From contig NC_081405.1 in assembly GCF_030272615.1 (NCBI RefSeq), forward strand, positions 607,401,677 through 607,465,676: 64,000 nucleotides of DNA, written 5' to 3'. Below the pieces are notes generated by a model. The model had not been told where the DNA came from. It was given only the letters and a program-made list of their open reading frames with translations, and did not search any database. Below, one piece after another: positions 23,501 through 35,499 of the stretch. The stretch is from Cryptomeria japonica (taxonomy: Eukaryota > Streptophyta > Pinopsida > Cupressales > Cupressaceae). Made by a program: the position numbers and the translations under genes. Each line of letters begins with the position of its first letter. The first letter of the stretch is position 1.

Positions 23501-25177
23501 AACTCCTTGAAATTTGTTTCGAATTATTTGATCTTCAGAATAATTTAATCTTATATATTGGGATGTTTTTACTTGCTGCTATTCTTCAGTGACTGTTAAA
23601 TCTCTAGATGATGCCAGTGTAACTGGATCACCATTCTGTACCGGTGTATTCACAGTAGGTTCATTTGTGATTATTTCTATTGCTGGTTTAGAGTCTATGT
23701 ACCCTGAATTTCCTCTAAATTTTTCATTAATTTTCACATTTGCACTCTCAACAATTTGCTCCAATCTCTTGTTAAAAGTTCTCTATGCCTCACTTTTAGA
23801 TGAATAACCAAGAAATATTCCTTCATCACTTCTAGGATCAAATTTTCCAATATAATCATCTCTTCTAATATAGCATTTACTTCCAAATATTCTAAAATAT
23901 TTAAGAGTAGGAGTATTACCAAACCAAAGCTCATGTGGGGTCTTACCAGTTTCTCCTCTGATGTGAACTCTGTTGAATGTATAAACAATTGTATTGACCG
24001 CTTCTCTCTAGTATATATGAGGTAGATTTGCTTCTGATATCATACTTCTGGCTGCATCCAAGATAGTTCTATTTTTTCTTTCCACAACTCCATTCTATTG
24101 GGGTGTCCGGGGTGCTTACAACTGTCTTCTGATCCCATTCACTTCATAGAATGCATTAAATTCCTAAGATGTGAATTCACCTCCTTGATCTGATCTCAAA
24201 AATTTGATTTTTTTGCCGATTTCATTTTCTACCGTCACCTTGAATAGTTTCAATTTCCCAAATGCTTCATATTTTTCTCTCAGAAAAGTAACCCAACACA
24301 TTCTAGAATAGTCATCAATGATTAGCATAAAATATCTATCTCCTTGTATACTTCTAGTTCTTATTGGACCACATAAATTAGTATGAATTAAATCAAGAAC
24401 ATTGTTAGACTTCTCTGGAATACTCTTGAAAGATGTTCTAACTTGCTTTCCAAATTGACATTCCTTACATATCGGATTGTGAGGTTTAACAATCTTAGGT
24501 AAATCTCTAATTGCCTTAGTAGTACTGATTTTCACAATGCAATCAAAATTTACATGACAAAGTCTCTTATGCCATAAAAAAATTTCATCAATATATGAAA
24601 TCAAACATGCTTTCTCATTATTGTTCAAATGAAAGATATTACCTCTAGTCTGATTATCGGTTGCAATTTCCAAACCAGTTATGTTTAAGATTTTGCATTT
24701 ACCATTCTTGAATTGTAACTAAAATCCTTTCTCAACTAATTTACCAACACTCAAAAGATTATGCTTCAAACCTTCAACATAGTAAACATTATCAGTATTG
24801 TGCTTACCATGAAAAGATATAGTGTCTTTTCCTTTGATCAAACAAGCTTTATCATCTCCAAATCTTACTAGACCTCCATTGTAATCCTAAAAGGTTAATA
24901 ATTTATTCTTATCACCAGTCATATGATGCGAACATCCTGAATCAATAATCCATTCATCCTTATCTTCAACTTTAGCTCCCAGGGCCTGCTCTACCGATTG
25001 AACAGTAGGTGCTGGTTGATCTTCTGTTACAGCAACAAAAGCCCTTCCATTGTCTATTGGATCCTCATCAGAATCATCAATAACTCCTTCATCAGCATAA
25101 TAACAAGATTTGTCTCTGTTCTTCTTAAATTTGTATTTTTGATAGTCAGGGTTAGGCTTGTATGTTCTTTTAGCTTC
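23501..25177 (-). pseudogene. Element D protease and integrase
   Basis: Protease: WIIDSGCSHHMTGDK near 24950 (DSG catalytic triplet with the copia HMT motif), then VYYVEGLKHNLLSVGKL near 24770. Integrase: HHCC finger (LWHKRLCHVN near 24570 and CKECQFGKQ near 24460), second core Asp in FLRSDQGGEF near 24180, and Glu in NGVVERKNRTI near 24090. The first core position reads IHTNLCGPI near 24370, with Asn where copia integrases have Asp, so the DDE triad is broken by one G-to-A change. Several stops and frame changes are present. Confidence 0.8.
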
Positions 25178-26076
25178 TTATCTTAATCTTGCATGTCTAT
25201 CAGGACATGTAGAAGCCATATGACCAATCTTATTACAGTTAAAATATTTAAAGGGTTCTTTACCTTCATACTTACTTCCAATTGGACCTTTCTGCATTTT
25301 CCTTGCAAATAGTGCTTCAAGTTCTTCAAGTTCTTCATTTTCTCTCCCGCTTTCTTTAAGTTCTCTTGCATAGAAGGCTTTCCAATCAGATTTATCATGT
25401 GATGATGATGATGTTGTAGTTGATGATGATTCCTTAAAAGCTAGATCTGTCTTGATAGTAGTAACAAGACTAAATTCCTCAAACTCAAAAGCTGAAAGTT
25501 TTCCAACCACAATGTCTCTAGATACTGATGCATTACACATTGTTCTTAATTCATTTATAGCAGTAACTTTCATTTTATATGCCAGTAGAAAATCTCTTAA
25601 GACTTTAGAAACAATCTCATCTTCACTAAGGTTCCTCCACAACATTGTATACCCAAAACAATTTCATTTACTCTTTCCATTAAAGTAGAAATTCTTTCTT
25701 CTTCTTCCATTTTCAGATTTTCATACCTGACCCAGAAGGATTCAAGTTTTGCAATTTTGACTGTAGAATCTCCTTCATTCAATGTTTCCAGTTTGTCCCA
25801 AATAGCTTTAGCAGTAGATCTATCTGAAAATCCCATGACTTGTTGATTTGACAATGGAATCAAAAGTGCTTCTCTGGCTTTGCAATCATTTTCCTCATCT
25901 TTAGCCAAGTTAGGTGGATTAGGTTGACCATGAGTACCAGCAATATAGCCATTCTTTGTAACATCCCATATGTCCTTTCCAATGTAGTTGAAGTGTGTCT
26001 CCATCCTGATCTTCCATATGACATAGTTAGTTCCATCAAGTTTCAGACTGTCCTTCCTTAAATAGTTAGAAGACAT
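25178..26076 (-). pseudogene. Element D Gag
   Basis: ATG 26076 begins MSSNYLRKDSLKLDGTNYVI, the usual copia Gag N-terminus, followed by the UBN2-like block KAIWDKLETLNEGDSTVK. After a frameshift near 25640 it continues MLWRNLSEDEIVSKVLRDF, an acidic Ser-rich linker, and one zinc knuckle YFNCNKIGHMASTC in which the first Cys is Tyr. It would form the particle and bind element RNA. The start lies 44 bases past the primer site. Confidence 0.8.
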
Positions 26077-26119
26077 TAGATCTCCTCAAGTTGTTAAACT
26101 TCTACAAAAAGAGGACTAG

Positions 26120-26131
26120 GCTCTGATACCA
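26120..26131 (-). other. Primer binding site of element D (initiator Met tRNA)
   Basis: TGGTATCAGAGC on the - strand, two bases from the 5' LTR. Confidence 0.9.
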
Positions 26132-26133
26132 AT

Positions 26134-27192
26134 TGTTAGGTCCCAGAGATAAATGAGAGGGGGAGGGGTGAATCAGTTTTCTCATAAATTCAACCAAAAT
26201 TAACTTAACCAAAACTTAATACTTAATACCGGTAAACCAAACTTTATGTCGGTAGACATTCTTAATAGTTAATTGCAATACCGATAAAGATTAATGCATG
26301 AAATAGAAAGACAATAACATCCACAACACATAACACAAATGTTTGTACATGGAAACCCTATAAGGGAAAAACCACAGTGGGAAGCCTTACCCACAATCAA
26401 ATGATACTAATGCAGATAGCATGTGTGTGCAATATGAATTTTACACATGCAGAAAGGCCAGCTACCTAGAGCTCACTTCTCAATCACAAAATGAGAGTCA
26501 CATTGACTACAATTGGATGGTTAAATCCAATGATAATGTACTGCACAAAATAGCATCTTCATATGCTGGATTTAGTACCGGTTTAGTTCTGATCGCATTC
26601 ACAAAATCCTTCCTTCAACCTTTAAATGATGTCTGCATGTATAGCTCTGATTATTTTCGCATATACCTTAATGCAATCCTTTTAACATTCACACATTAAT
26701 CTTATAAATGAGATCTTACATTTATACCATAACCTAAGATCAATTGAATAGGTTGGGTCACTAAAAGATATTACAATAAAATTAATTACAAATAAATCAA
26801 CATCCGATGCATGATGTTGGCTCAATGCATTTACAATAATAATAAATCATCTCCATAACATATGGTGCTGATCTGAAATAGATATGATTGCCAGTGCTTA
26901 TTCTGGACCTATTTGTCGGTAACAACAAATATGCAAACTTGAATGAATAGTTAACCAAATTGTCAAAACCAAGTGATCGAATAATGTCTTTGACATAACC
27001 AAGTACTCTACAAATCATTCCAAGTGTCGGTGAACAATATAATCTGTCGGTGAACCAAATACCAGTGACTTGCATAAGTCTTTGTCTTGCCGGTGAACAT
27101 AACCAAAGATCTCCAAGTGCTGATAAGTGTTGACAAGTGATGACAAGTGTTGATATCAATGAGAAAACCATATCAACATATCCAAAATGCCA
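26134..27192 (-). repeat. 5' LTR of element D, outer end missing
   Basis: Direct repeat of 21456-22629 from TGTTAGGTCCCAG to about 27190. The outermost 140 or so bases present in the other LTR (about 22490-22629) are absent, and unrelated sequence begins at about 27193. Confidence 0.8.
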
Positions 27193-30100
27193 ATAGGGGT
27201 TTCAGTTGTCGTTCCACTTTTTGTGTTTGCAGCCTTGACCTTTTTTCTCCAATTTTAATTTCCTTGGTTTTCTTTGGTCTTTCCTATGGAGATGGACCTA
27301 TCTTCTATTGACTTGGAGATGGTTGTGGCTGGAAATTACAAGAGGTGTTATCGTTGGGTTGATGATGCCTTGTTTCTTGGCTACAGGGGAGCTATTGATG
27401 CCCTCTCTTTTGAATTCCTTCCTTTCTCTCCTATTAAAGTGGAGTTCTTGATGGGTAAGGTGGGCTTTTTTTTTGTGGGGGGGACCAACACTTTAATACA
27501 CACTATGTGGTAGGATTGATTATGATTTTGAAGTTTATGAAAATATATTATAACCAATGTGTGTCTTTTGATTTGGCCATTTCCTTTTTATATTTTTCTT
27601 TGATTGGATTTACCACTCCACTTTACTCTAGAAATAAAATCATTTTGTTTCTTTGCTTATAATTTTTTGATGGTATAAAGATTTGGTAATAATGGTTTAA
27701 AGTGTGGATGAAAGGATTTCTAGTAAAAATCTTATTATAGGGCTATATGGGCAATATTTCAGTGCTTGCATTAAAGGAATCCACCTTCAATATTGGTGAG
27801 GTAACATTGGCATCATTAGATTTCTTGATTGATGAATAGCAAAGAACTTGATATCTTAGATTGGTGCAAAAGTGTTCTAGTTCTAAAATTCCTTTCTTAT
27901 GTAGGCCTAATCCTTTTCCTTTACATTCTATGATTTTATAGATTTTATTTGCAATGAGTTATTTGTTATTTTGGAAGCAAGATAATGAACCATTGTGTAG
28001 TTAAAATGATGAATGTTTTGTATCTTATCTTCTACTTAAAAATTATTCTTTAACAGAGGTGGACAATCTTAGTTGATCAGTAGACGTGTTAGATGTGGAC
28101 GAGCACATAATATTAATTTTTTTTTTAATGGTACGATCTTGCTCAGATATCGTATCATCTTAGATTTTATGACCATAGATAGGATCTTCATTAAAATATT
28201 AGACTAGGTTGAATGTCATGATCACAAATAGGATCCTGATTTTTTTGTATCTTGTTTCAAATTGCTTTGGAATTTTGTCTTGGCATAGATCTAGTGGTTC
28301 ATAAAATGGGATGTGAGCTTGGATAGGGATAGGAGATTATTGAATGGACTTATAATTTTGGCAATGTAATAATATATTATGTACAAGAAGCTCTTGAGTT
28401 AGATTAATAGGTGATGGAGTGCATGATGGTGAGAGATATTTTGGTTGTGTTAGATTAGTGTTGTGATGGGAGGGAATATTATTTTTTGCACATTGGAGCT
28501 TAAGATACTTTTTTATTAGTCCTAAAAAGAAATCCCAAAAGGTGCGTTCATTGGATGGACTTTTTGATTGAGACAAATTAAATTTTAATAATATAGAGGA
28601 ATGAAGGATTGCAATAGGATATGAAGGCTACAAGGATTTCTCAATTTTGTGATCAGCATAAGGATTTTAGATATGTATGGGTGATAGGGATTAGGGATAT
28701 GGTTTGGCATTAAATAATCCTTTGGGTGAAGGATTGTTTTGCCTTGTAAAGGAAAAAGGATAGAGGACAAACAATAGGTAGCTATTTGAATAATAGTTAG
28801 AGTTAATATTTTCTTCAATTATTAAAATATACCCAACTAAGTCATGCTTACCTTTTCTAACATTAATTGATAAACATTAAAGATTGATAGGGGAGTTTAT
28901 GCTAGTTGGATATTATATTAGAGATAGGGATGAGGATTTGAGAGATAAATTAGAGATGGGGATTTGAGATATGGATTAAGGTTTTGGATTGAATATTGTT
29001 TTCTCTTGTAAAGGTTGTGATGAGGATGACCAATATAACATAGAAAATATCAGCCACAGAAAATAACAGAGAAAATTTCAGCCACAAAATATAACATAGA
29101 AAAGACTTTCAAGTCGATTTGAGGAAGATCAACAAAAATGCAGTGTACCCATTGCCGAGGTAATAAAGCGGTGGGCTCATAAAATAAGGCTGAGAACGTC
29201 ATTTGATTAAGTAGCACTAAAGTTAAAATATGAAAGATTAATCCTTTTAGGAGGATCTACACAATTTTATTAGCTTCATTCATGTCCACAACTAGGAAGG
29301 TAAAAGAGTCCTTTTGTATTAAATTTTTGGGTTGTGAAGAAGAGTTTTCATCATCTAATGTTTCATTTTTACTAAATGCAATGTTATGTGACATGCCATT
29401 AAGAAAATCCATAACATTATTTTCTCTCAAAATATTTTGATGATAAAGACAATATCTTGTAGAATAAAGGGGATCTAAGGTGATAGATGTGTAGACTGTT
29501 TGATTGACAATGTTTGATGCTTGTCCCTCTTATACCAAAGTAACCTTATGGGAAGAGTATTCATCATTACTATTCAATAATTCATATATGTAAAAGAGAT
29601 CATTGATAGATGTATTAACTATTTTGCCATGAATAAGATATACCCTCGAAGAGGTACAACTATGATTTTTCTCAATATTATTTATAATAGGATTATCAAA
29701 GGTACAACATGAAAGATCCAATATATCTTTACAGAGAGATAAACATTCTATGAACATCTTTAAAAGTACCATTATATAACAACATAAAATGTGTATTCAA
29801 TCCTTTATAAATAAATTAAATATTGTTAACATCCTTGAAACCCTCAATATGATGTACATTAAAACACAATGAATTAATGCAAGTAACATAAAGTGAAGTA
29901 AGCCAACTTTGAACAAATAATTTTTCTAATTATAGCTAATTAGCAATGTAATCAAAAGTGAAATGGAAAACCAATCGAATTACGTAGGATCCATTGCTAA
30001 AAATTAAATCTTAAAAATTAGAACTATGCAAAGTTGAAGACACATTGGCTTCACCAAAATAAAATGGTGGAAATGTGTGTCTTAGCTTAGAAATGTAAAC

Positions 30101-30500
30101 TAAGAACTCAATTAATCACTATTTCCATTTTTATTGGAGGGGAACAGTACACAAGATCCAACTTTAGTACTAAATGAGAGATTGGTGTTGTATTTTATTA
30201 TAGTTAATAAGATCAAACAAATACATAATTGTTACATAAGGTTATAGTTTTAGCAAACATGACCTATAATCTTGAACTAGTGGACCATGTGTGAATCGAA
30301 AATTAGGAATCATCACAACTTGAAAGAATTTAATTTTCATAGCTTATGAAATTTATAATTTGTATTCTCATGGAGTATGGCCAACACATTTTTATGCAGA
30401 AAATAAATTGTTATAATATTTTATAAGCAATCAAAATTGTCATCTTAATGTTGATATAGTTAGAAAGATGAGTCATTACATGAAAAGATCAATTTTTGTA
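27193..30500. other. AT-rich intergenic sequence with no recognised element
   Basis: Apart from the candidate exon at 27295 and a short tandem repeat (29032-29105, about 30-bp units ending CAGCCACA), I find nothing to name. Open frames here are short, compositionally plain and without motifs on both strands. Confidence 0.5.
27286..27455 (+). CDS. Possible first-exon fragment, unknown protein
   Basis: A frame begins MEMDLSSIDLEMVVAGNYKR and keeps a protein-like composition (RWVDDALFLGYRGAIDALSF) to about 27453, where GATGGGTAAGG is a good splice-donor sequence. A CT-rich leader precedes it. Downstream the frame turns poly-T/G derived. I do not recognise it, and no second exon could be found. 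It may be a captured gene piece or chance. Confidence 0.2.
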
Positions 30501-30825
30501 TGCCTGATACAACCATGAGATTTAATGAACCCAAAGGAGGCGGTTAAGCCATATCACAAAATTGATTAGTGTGCTACACAATAGAAGGAGACCAAAGGCG
30601 CACACCTTGCAACAATCCCCCTGCCCCGAACACATGTGAGGGGTTTGAAACCAACTTTGATACTACTTGTTAGAAACATAGTTGTCATTGCACCATAAGA
30701 TCGACATGTTAATGACCGATACAACTGCAAGATTTAATGAATCCATGGGAGGAAGTTAAGTCATGTCTCAAAATCAAGCACTGTGTTACACATCACAAGG
30801 AGACCAAGGGAGCACACCTTGCAAC
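30501..30825 (+). repeat. Diverged direct duplication, about 113 bp, two copies
   Basis: 30501-30614 and 30713-30825 share GATTTAATGAA, GGAGACCAA and GCACACCTTGCAACA in register. Between them, CTTTGATACTACTTG then TGTTAGAAACATAG (30669) looks like a decayed primer-site complement beside an LTR start, so this may be the edge of an old - strand LTR element or TRIM. Confidence 0.6.
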
Positions 30826-30826
30826 A

Positions 30827-31600
30827 GATACTTAATAAAAAATATTTTTTATTCTACCTCAAATGTAATCTAAACTTCATTTTTTTATCCCCTTTTTCCC
30901 CTTTTTATTTTATTTTATCCCATTTGACCTAAATATTTTGAGGAACTTAAAGAAGTAATCTTGAAAAAATTCAGTAAGAGAAAATGTAGTGCTCGAAGTC
31001 TACTTTCCAAATATGTAATTTATTTTAACACCCAGATCTTAAAAATGAAGTTTGAATAGGCATTACTAAAACCTATAGTTTAAAAGTCACTTTTCAGAAC
31101 CATACCATGCCCGTGTAAGGAAAGCATAATTTGACCTAAATGAAAGTATTTTTCTTTATCCTTTTGTGAAAAGATCTATAACTCACTCACCTTTTATGAG
31201 AATAATTTTTTGTAATTTTTTTCCATATATATATATTTTTTTGTTATTTTTTAATTGGGCATAATCACTGTTTTGAAAAATCCGCATGTACGACAAGCAT
31301 AATTTGACCTAAACTTAACATTTTTTAATTTTTTTAAACCGTATAGATTTGTCTCTAGTTTGGTGCCATATAATTTTTTTTGTCAAAAAACTTAATCACA
31401 AAAAAGTTATAAATTTTTTTAAAAACCTTGTTATTTCAAGTTTATGGAGCTCTTTCATTAGAAAATATTTTAATATTAAAAATAGTGATCCATTATTTTA
31501 AAAAATTATATATTCGGAATCTAGACAGTGTGTACTATAATGGGTTTTTGTTGTTTAAAAAATTCTGAAAATTAGGTGTTCATCTATATATTTTTCAAGT
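30827..31600. other. AT-rich stretch with a repeated 18-base motif
   Basis: No gene. AGCATAATTTGACCTAAA occurs at 31123-31140 and 31296-31313, each preceded by a related CATG-containing segment. These may be subterminal repeats of the large DNA element to the right. Confidence 0.4.
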
Positions 31601-31734
31601 CATATTTTTGTATGAAGCTTGATTTGGCCTTCAAGTTGCACATCAAACCAGGTCCAAGCCTCAGGTTCGGCTCTCAAAACAATTTTCCAACCCAAATTCC
31701 AAACCTACAAGTGGATCCCAAAAACTTTTTTTCT

Positions 31735-31815
31735 CAAACGGGATCCCGTATCGAAAATGGGATCCCATTCCATTTTTCCAAATAATTAAAAATGCAAAAA
31801 CAAAACGGGATCTCT
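31735..31815. repeat. GGGATC-rich segment, left side
   Basis: ACGGGATCCCGTATCG, ATGGGATCCCATTCC and ACGGGATCTC occur within 80 bases. Read in reverse complement, TTCGATACGGGATC resembles TTCGAAACGGGATC at 56874, in the opposite orientation. Confidence 0.5.
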
Positions 31816-32002
31816 TTTTTGTTTTGCATTAATTTTTTTTCTTCGAATTTGTATAAATAAGTGTTATTAAAAATGATAAAACACATCTTCTTATGTGCAA
31901 GTTTTTACATAATATTTTATGATTTAGTTGTCCTTTGGATGCTCTTTTGTTGCAATTTTAGATCCATTTTTTGAAGGTAGCATTTATTGCATAATTTTAG
32001 TC

Positions 32003-35000
32003 ATGGGGTCTAAAGAACATTAGAACATGAAACAAAGGAGGGAATTGACTGTCGAGGAAATTCAAGCAGAAAGAGAGGAGGCCAAACACCAAAGAGATAG
32101 AAGAACGAGGATTCAACAAATGAATAATCCCGATGCTTCTAGATCCACAAAAATGCAAGAGACAAACATTCAAGATGATGCCTCAGGGGATCAGATGGAC
32201 GTAGATGATGCAATTATGGATGATGTTGATGTGAATAAAACAATTATGAATAATATTCCAAGTATTATATCCTCAAATCCAGGTACATCTTCAAATCCTT
32301 CTCTGGAAGACATGGATAATGTGATTATAGTGATATTCATTTTGATGATTTAGTAGAAGCTGGATATACCAATGTTGAGATTGATAGAATTGTCCATGAA
32401 AATGAAAACCTTCATGTTGGTAAAGATGAAATTCCTTTGAATGTTGAAAGTGAAAATCCTTTTGAACATGGTGAAAATGAAAATCCTCCAATTGTCAAAG
32501 ATCTAGGAAACTTTATCATAAAATTTGAAAAACATGTTTTAGATAATCTTCCTGGTAAGATTTCTTGGAGACAAATAAGAACAAATGTTGGAATAGAATA
32601 TACAAAGAATTTTTTTATCAAAAAAAACTTGCAATTCAATGTCAACTTATGATGCAATTGATGAGAATGTGGAAAATGAGAAAAGTGATGAAAAAAATAG
32701 GCATCTATGTGAAACCATAAAAAAATATGAATTCGTTAAGCGTGCTATGTCTACTGTTGTAAGTGCCATTGAATCTATTGGTACAATGAGTTGATCTAAA
32801 GATAAGAATGTGAAACGACAATCTATAACAACCACCATAGTGAATAAAGCAACCTTGAATAAATGGATGGTAAGCAACATTAGTTCAATTTTAAAGATGC
32901 ATCCTAAAATATTGGTTAGAGAAGCTAAAAGAAGAGAAAGTATTGAAAATGATCCAATCAACCGAAGTTGGAGTTTTAGTGGTAGACTTCGAAGGTCAGC
33001 TATGAAATTGAATATGGAAGTGAAATATTTGGTTGAAAAGTTTTGGCATGATAATACAAGGGTATCATCTTATTCTAGAGATGTTCTAAAGTTGAGAGTA
33101 TAGTCAAAAATTCATGACCTTCATCCAAAACACCTATTAGACACAACTCAAACTGAATTTTATAGAAATTTTTTGGATGAAGTTGTGTTACCTAGAAATA
33201 TTACTATAAGTCAAAGATCATTTGAAAAATGCAAGACTTGGTATGTGAAAATTAATAAGCAAATAATCTCTTCTTGTTGTAAAACGCACGTGCAATTTAA
33301 TTACTATTATGATATTTTTCGATACATACATTGTGTTTTGCATAGTAACATGCTTATCTAGGAATTTGTGGTATTGATATGCCACCTGAATCAATCAAGG
33401 AATTTGTAGCAAGTTTATTTTGTGAAAGAACTGATGGACAATTATTTATTTATGTTCATGTATATCTGGACAATGTTCTAGTTGTGAAAATTTTTCATCA
33501 CTAGTAGAATGTATACGTGAGAGTAGTGAAACTAATTTTGGACAACAATTAGTGGATGTTAGAAGATTTAAGAATTTTGAGAATCCCTTAAGGGATGGGA
33601 AAATAGGAAAACATGTCAATTTAATCATAGGGAAGGTTAGTGTACATGCATTCATGTTAGAATTTAAAAGTAAGATTGTACCAAAATATGTGACACACTC
33701 TCAACATGCTAGATGGCTTGATTCTCAATTTTGCAAATGTAGAAATACATTTCCAGTTGGAAGTATACTATCAGTGGTGGACTTTGTAGAAAACTACACT
33801 CTTAAGCCACAAGAGGAAATTCAATCTCAATATTACAATTCCACTCAAGTTGCTATTTTTGTTCATATTGTTTATAGACATGCATATGATAGCACAAAGG
33901 ATGATAGAAAAATACTAAGGGAGTATCATTTCTATGTGAGTGATAATAGGATGCACTTGTCACAGTTTGTTCAATATTATTTCAGCATATTTAAGAGAAA
34001 TCTAAGAGAAAGAGGAATCCAAATGCAAGAACATCTTATATGGTTACATAATTGTATATGAAAATTTAAGAATGCTTGAATGTTTTATTAGTTAAGCAGG
34101 ACTCACAAGGAATAATTCTTGAATGCTTGAATGTTTTAGTTTTTTTTAAGCTCGACATGGTAAAGGAGAACATGATGGAGCTGGTGCATGTGTTAAAATA
34201 ATTCTTGCTAGAGAGCAATTAAACTTTGAAGATAATGTAAAATTTAAAGATGCATGTGCAATTGTAGATTAGTGCAATACAACCTTATCTACTGGATCAG
34301 GTGTGAACTCTACAATTCAATGATTCTTTTGGTTAGTTGAAGAGGAAAACATTGTGCCTAAACTTGATTGTGAGACAATTAGCGGATCGACAAAATAACA
34401 TTCATTTAAGAGTTCAAATGCAAGCACATGGACTATATGGATAAGGGAACTTGCAAGTTTTTGTCAGTTTTCTATTTAAGGTGATTCTGATGTATGTGAG
34501 TATACTGAATGGGTTGAAGATTGGAATCAAAGATTGTTGACTCCTACTCAAGCACAAGATTAGATTAACACAATTGAAGATAATGATCAACTGTTTGCAT
34601 CACATGATTATGATCATGTTTCAGACCTTGTACAAAAAGGTAATCATTTAATTATTTTGTTGACCATTTAATTATTTATTAGTTTCAAACTTTTTTATAT
34701 TTAATGTAAATTAAAAATGGTAATTTTTTATTCTAAATTTTGATAATTTATTAATTTTTTGTTTGTAGGACATGTGTATGTTGTTGTTGCACCCAAGGAC
34801 AATGAAGAGGAAACAAAGTATTGGTTGGCTCGATGTGTTGAGACTAAACACAAATTAGTTAACCCTCAAGAAGATGATGATGGTTTTCATTATTCGATTG
34901 GTTTAGTGGTAGTTGTTGGAACTTGGCTAAGGTAATATTTGACAAGGAAGAATGGTTTGCCCGCTTTTGAAGATTATGAAACACATAAGAAGATAATACA

Positions 35001-35154
35001 CTACTCACATTTGATTGTTGCAAAAAATATACAACTAGTGAGATATCGCGATAGACCTAGTAATAAAAAGTTGTGGATAATTTCTATGGAAGATCACGCG
35101 ACAATTATAGATGCTTTGGAAAAAAGAGAGGATGCAAATGGTACAATGGAATAA
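32003..35154 (+). pseudogene. Large transposase-like protein (DFxENY / DGC / HGKGxxDG type), two exons, decayed
   Basis: Start probably ATG 32003 (MGSKEH, stop, NMKQRREL). Blocks in order: basic/acidic N-terminus; WSFSGRLRRSAMKLNMEV (32972); TQTEFYRNFLDEVVLPRNI (33140); WYVKINKQIISSCCKTHVQF (33241), a possible metal-binding CCKxH; GQCSSCENFSSLVECI (33472); SVVDFVENYTLKPQEEIQSQ (33771); HFYVSDNRMH (33925); EHLIWLHNC (34030), then RHGKGEHDGAGACVK (34156). The conserved acidic and His-Gly positions suggest a DDE/D-type nuclease, but the Asp expected in the second block reads His (WLHNC), so it would be inactive. A 129-base intron precedes the last 120 codons. There are about four frameshifts and a dozen stops. 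I recall similar uncharacterised proteins in lower plants but cannot name the family. Confidence 0.6.
34640..34768 (+). other. Spliceosomal intron in the transposase-like gene
   Basis: GTAATCATTT at the start, AT-rich body, TTTGTTTGTAG at the end. Joining the exons keeps the frame (LVQK-GHVYVVVAP), phase 1. Confidence 0.7.
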
Positions 35155-35159
35155 GTATT

Positions 35160-35260
35160 TAAATAAAGAGGTATGTATGTATGTACACACATATACACAT
35201 ACACACACAAACATATATATATATATATTATATATAATTTATTTTTATTGTACCATTTGG
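35160..35260. repeat. Microsatellite cluster (GTAT)n, (CA)n, (TA)n
   Basis: GTATGTATGTATGTACACAC runs into CACATACACACACA and a TA run immediately after the transposase-like stop codon. Confidence 0.9.
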
Positions 35261-35499
35261 TCTATGGTTTAAATATTATTGTTTGATATATAGGTCCATC
35301 CCCTTATTGAGAGCTCTTACACAATTGTGGTACATGTAATGGAATAAGTATTTAATATATAGAGGTACATATACTTGTTTTTAAAAGTACATGTCTTTCA
35401 ATGATAAATTGATAAGTTTCTTTTAAAATATAGGAACTTTCATAATTCATTTAAAATGTGAACAACTATTTTGCACTTCCATCTATATTCTAATGTTTT

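Larger units (their letters stand above)
21456..27192 (-). mobile_element. Element D: Ty1/copia retrotransposon, internally deleted
   Basis: Copia order gag-protease-integrase-RT-RNase H is read on the - strand between LTR 26134-27192 (5', truncated at its outer end) and LTR 21456-22629 (3', 1174 bp). The primer site TGGTATCAGAGC is at 26120-26131 and a polypurine tract lies next to the 3' LTR. Most of RT and the start of RNase H are missing, including the YVDD box, so the copy is non-autonomous as well as frame-broken. No target duplication can be checked because the outer end of the 5' LTR is lost. Confidence 0.85.

Noticed and set aside
28337-28818. Two adjacent - strand frames of about 78 codons
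   Set aside because: AT-biased composition, no motif, no splice or leader context; treated as chance.
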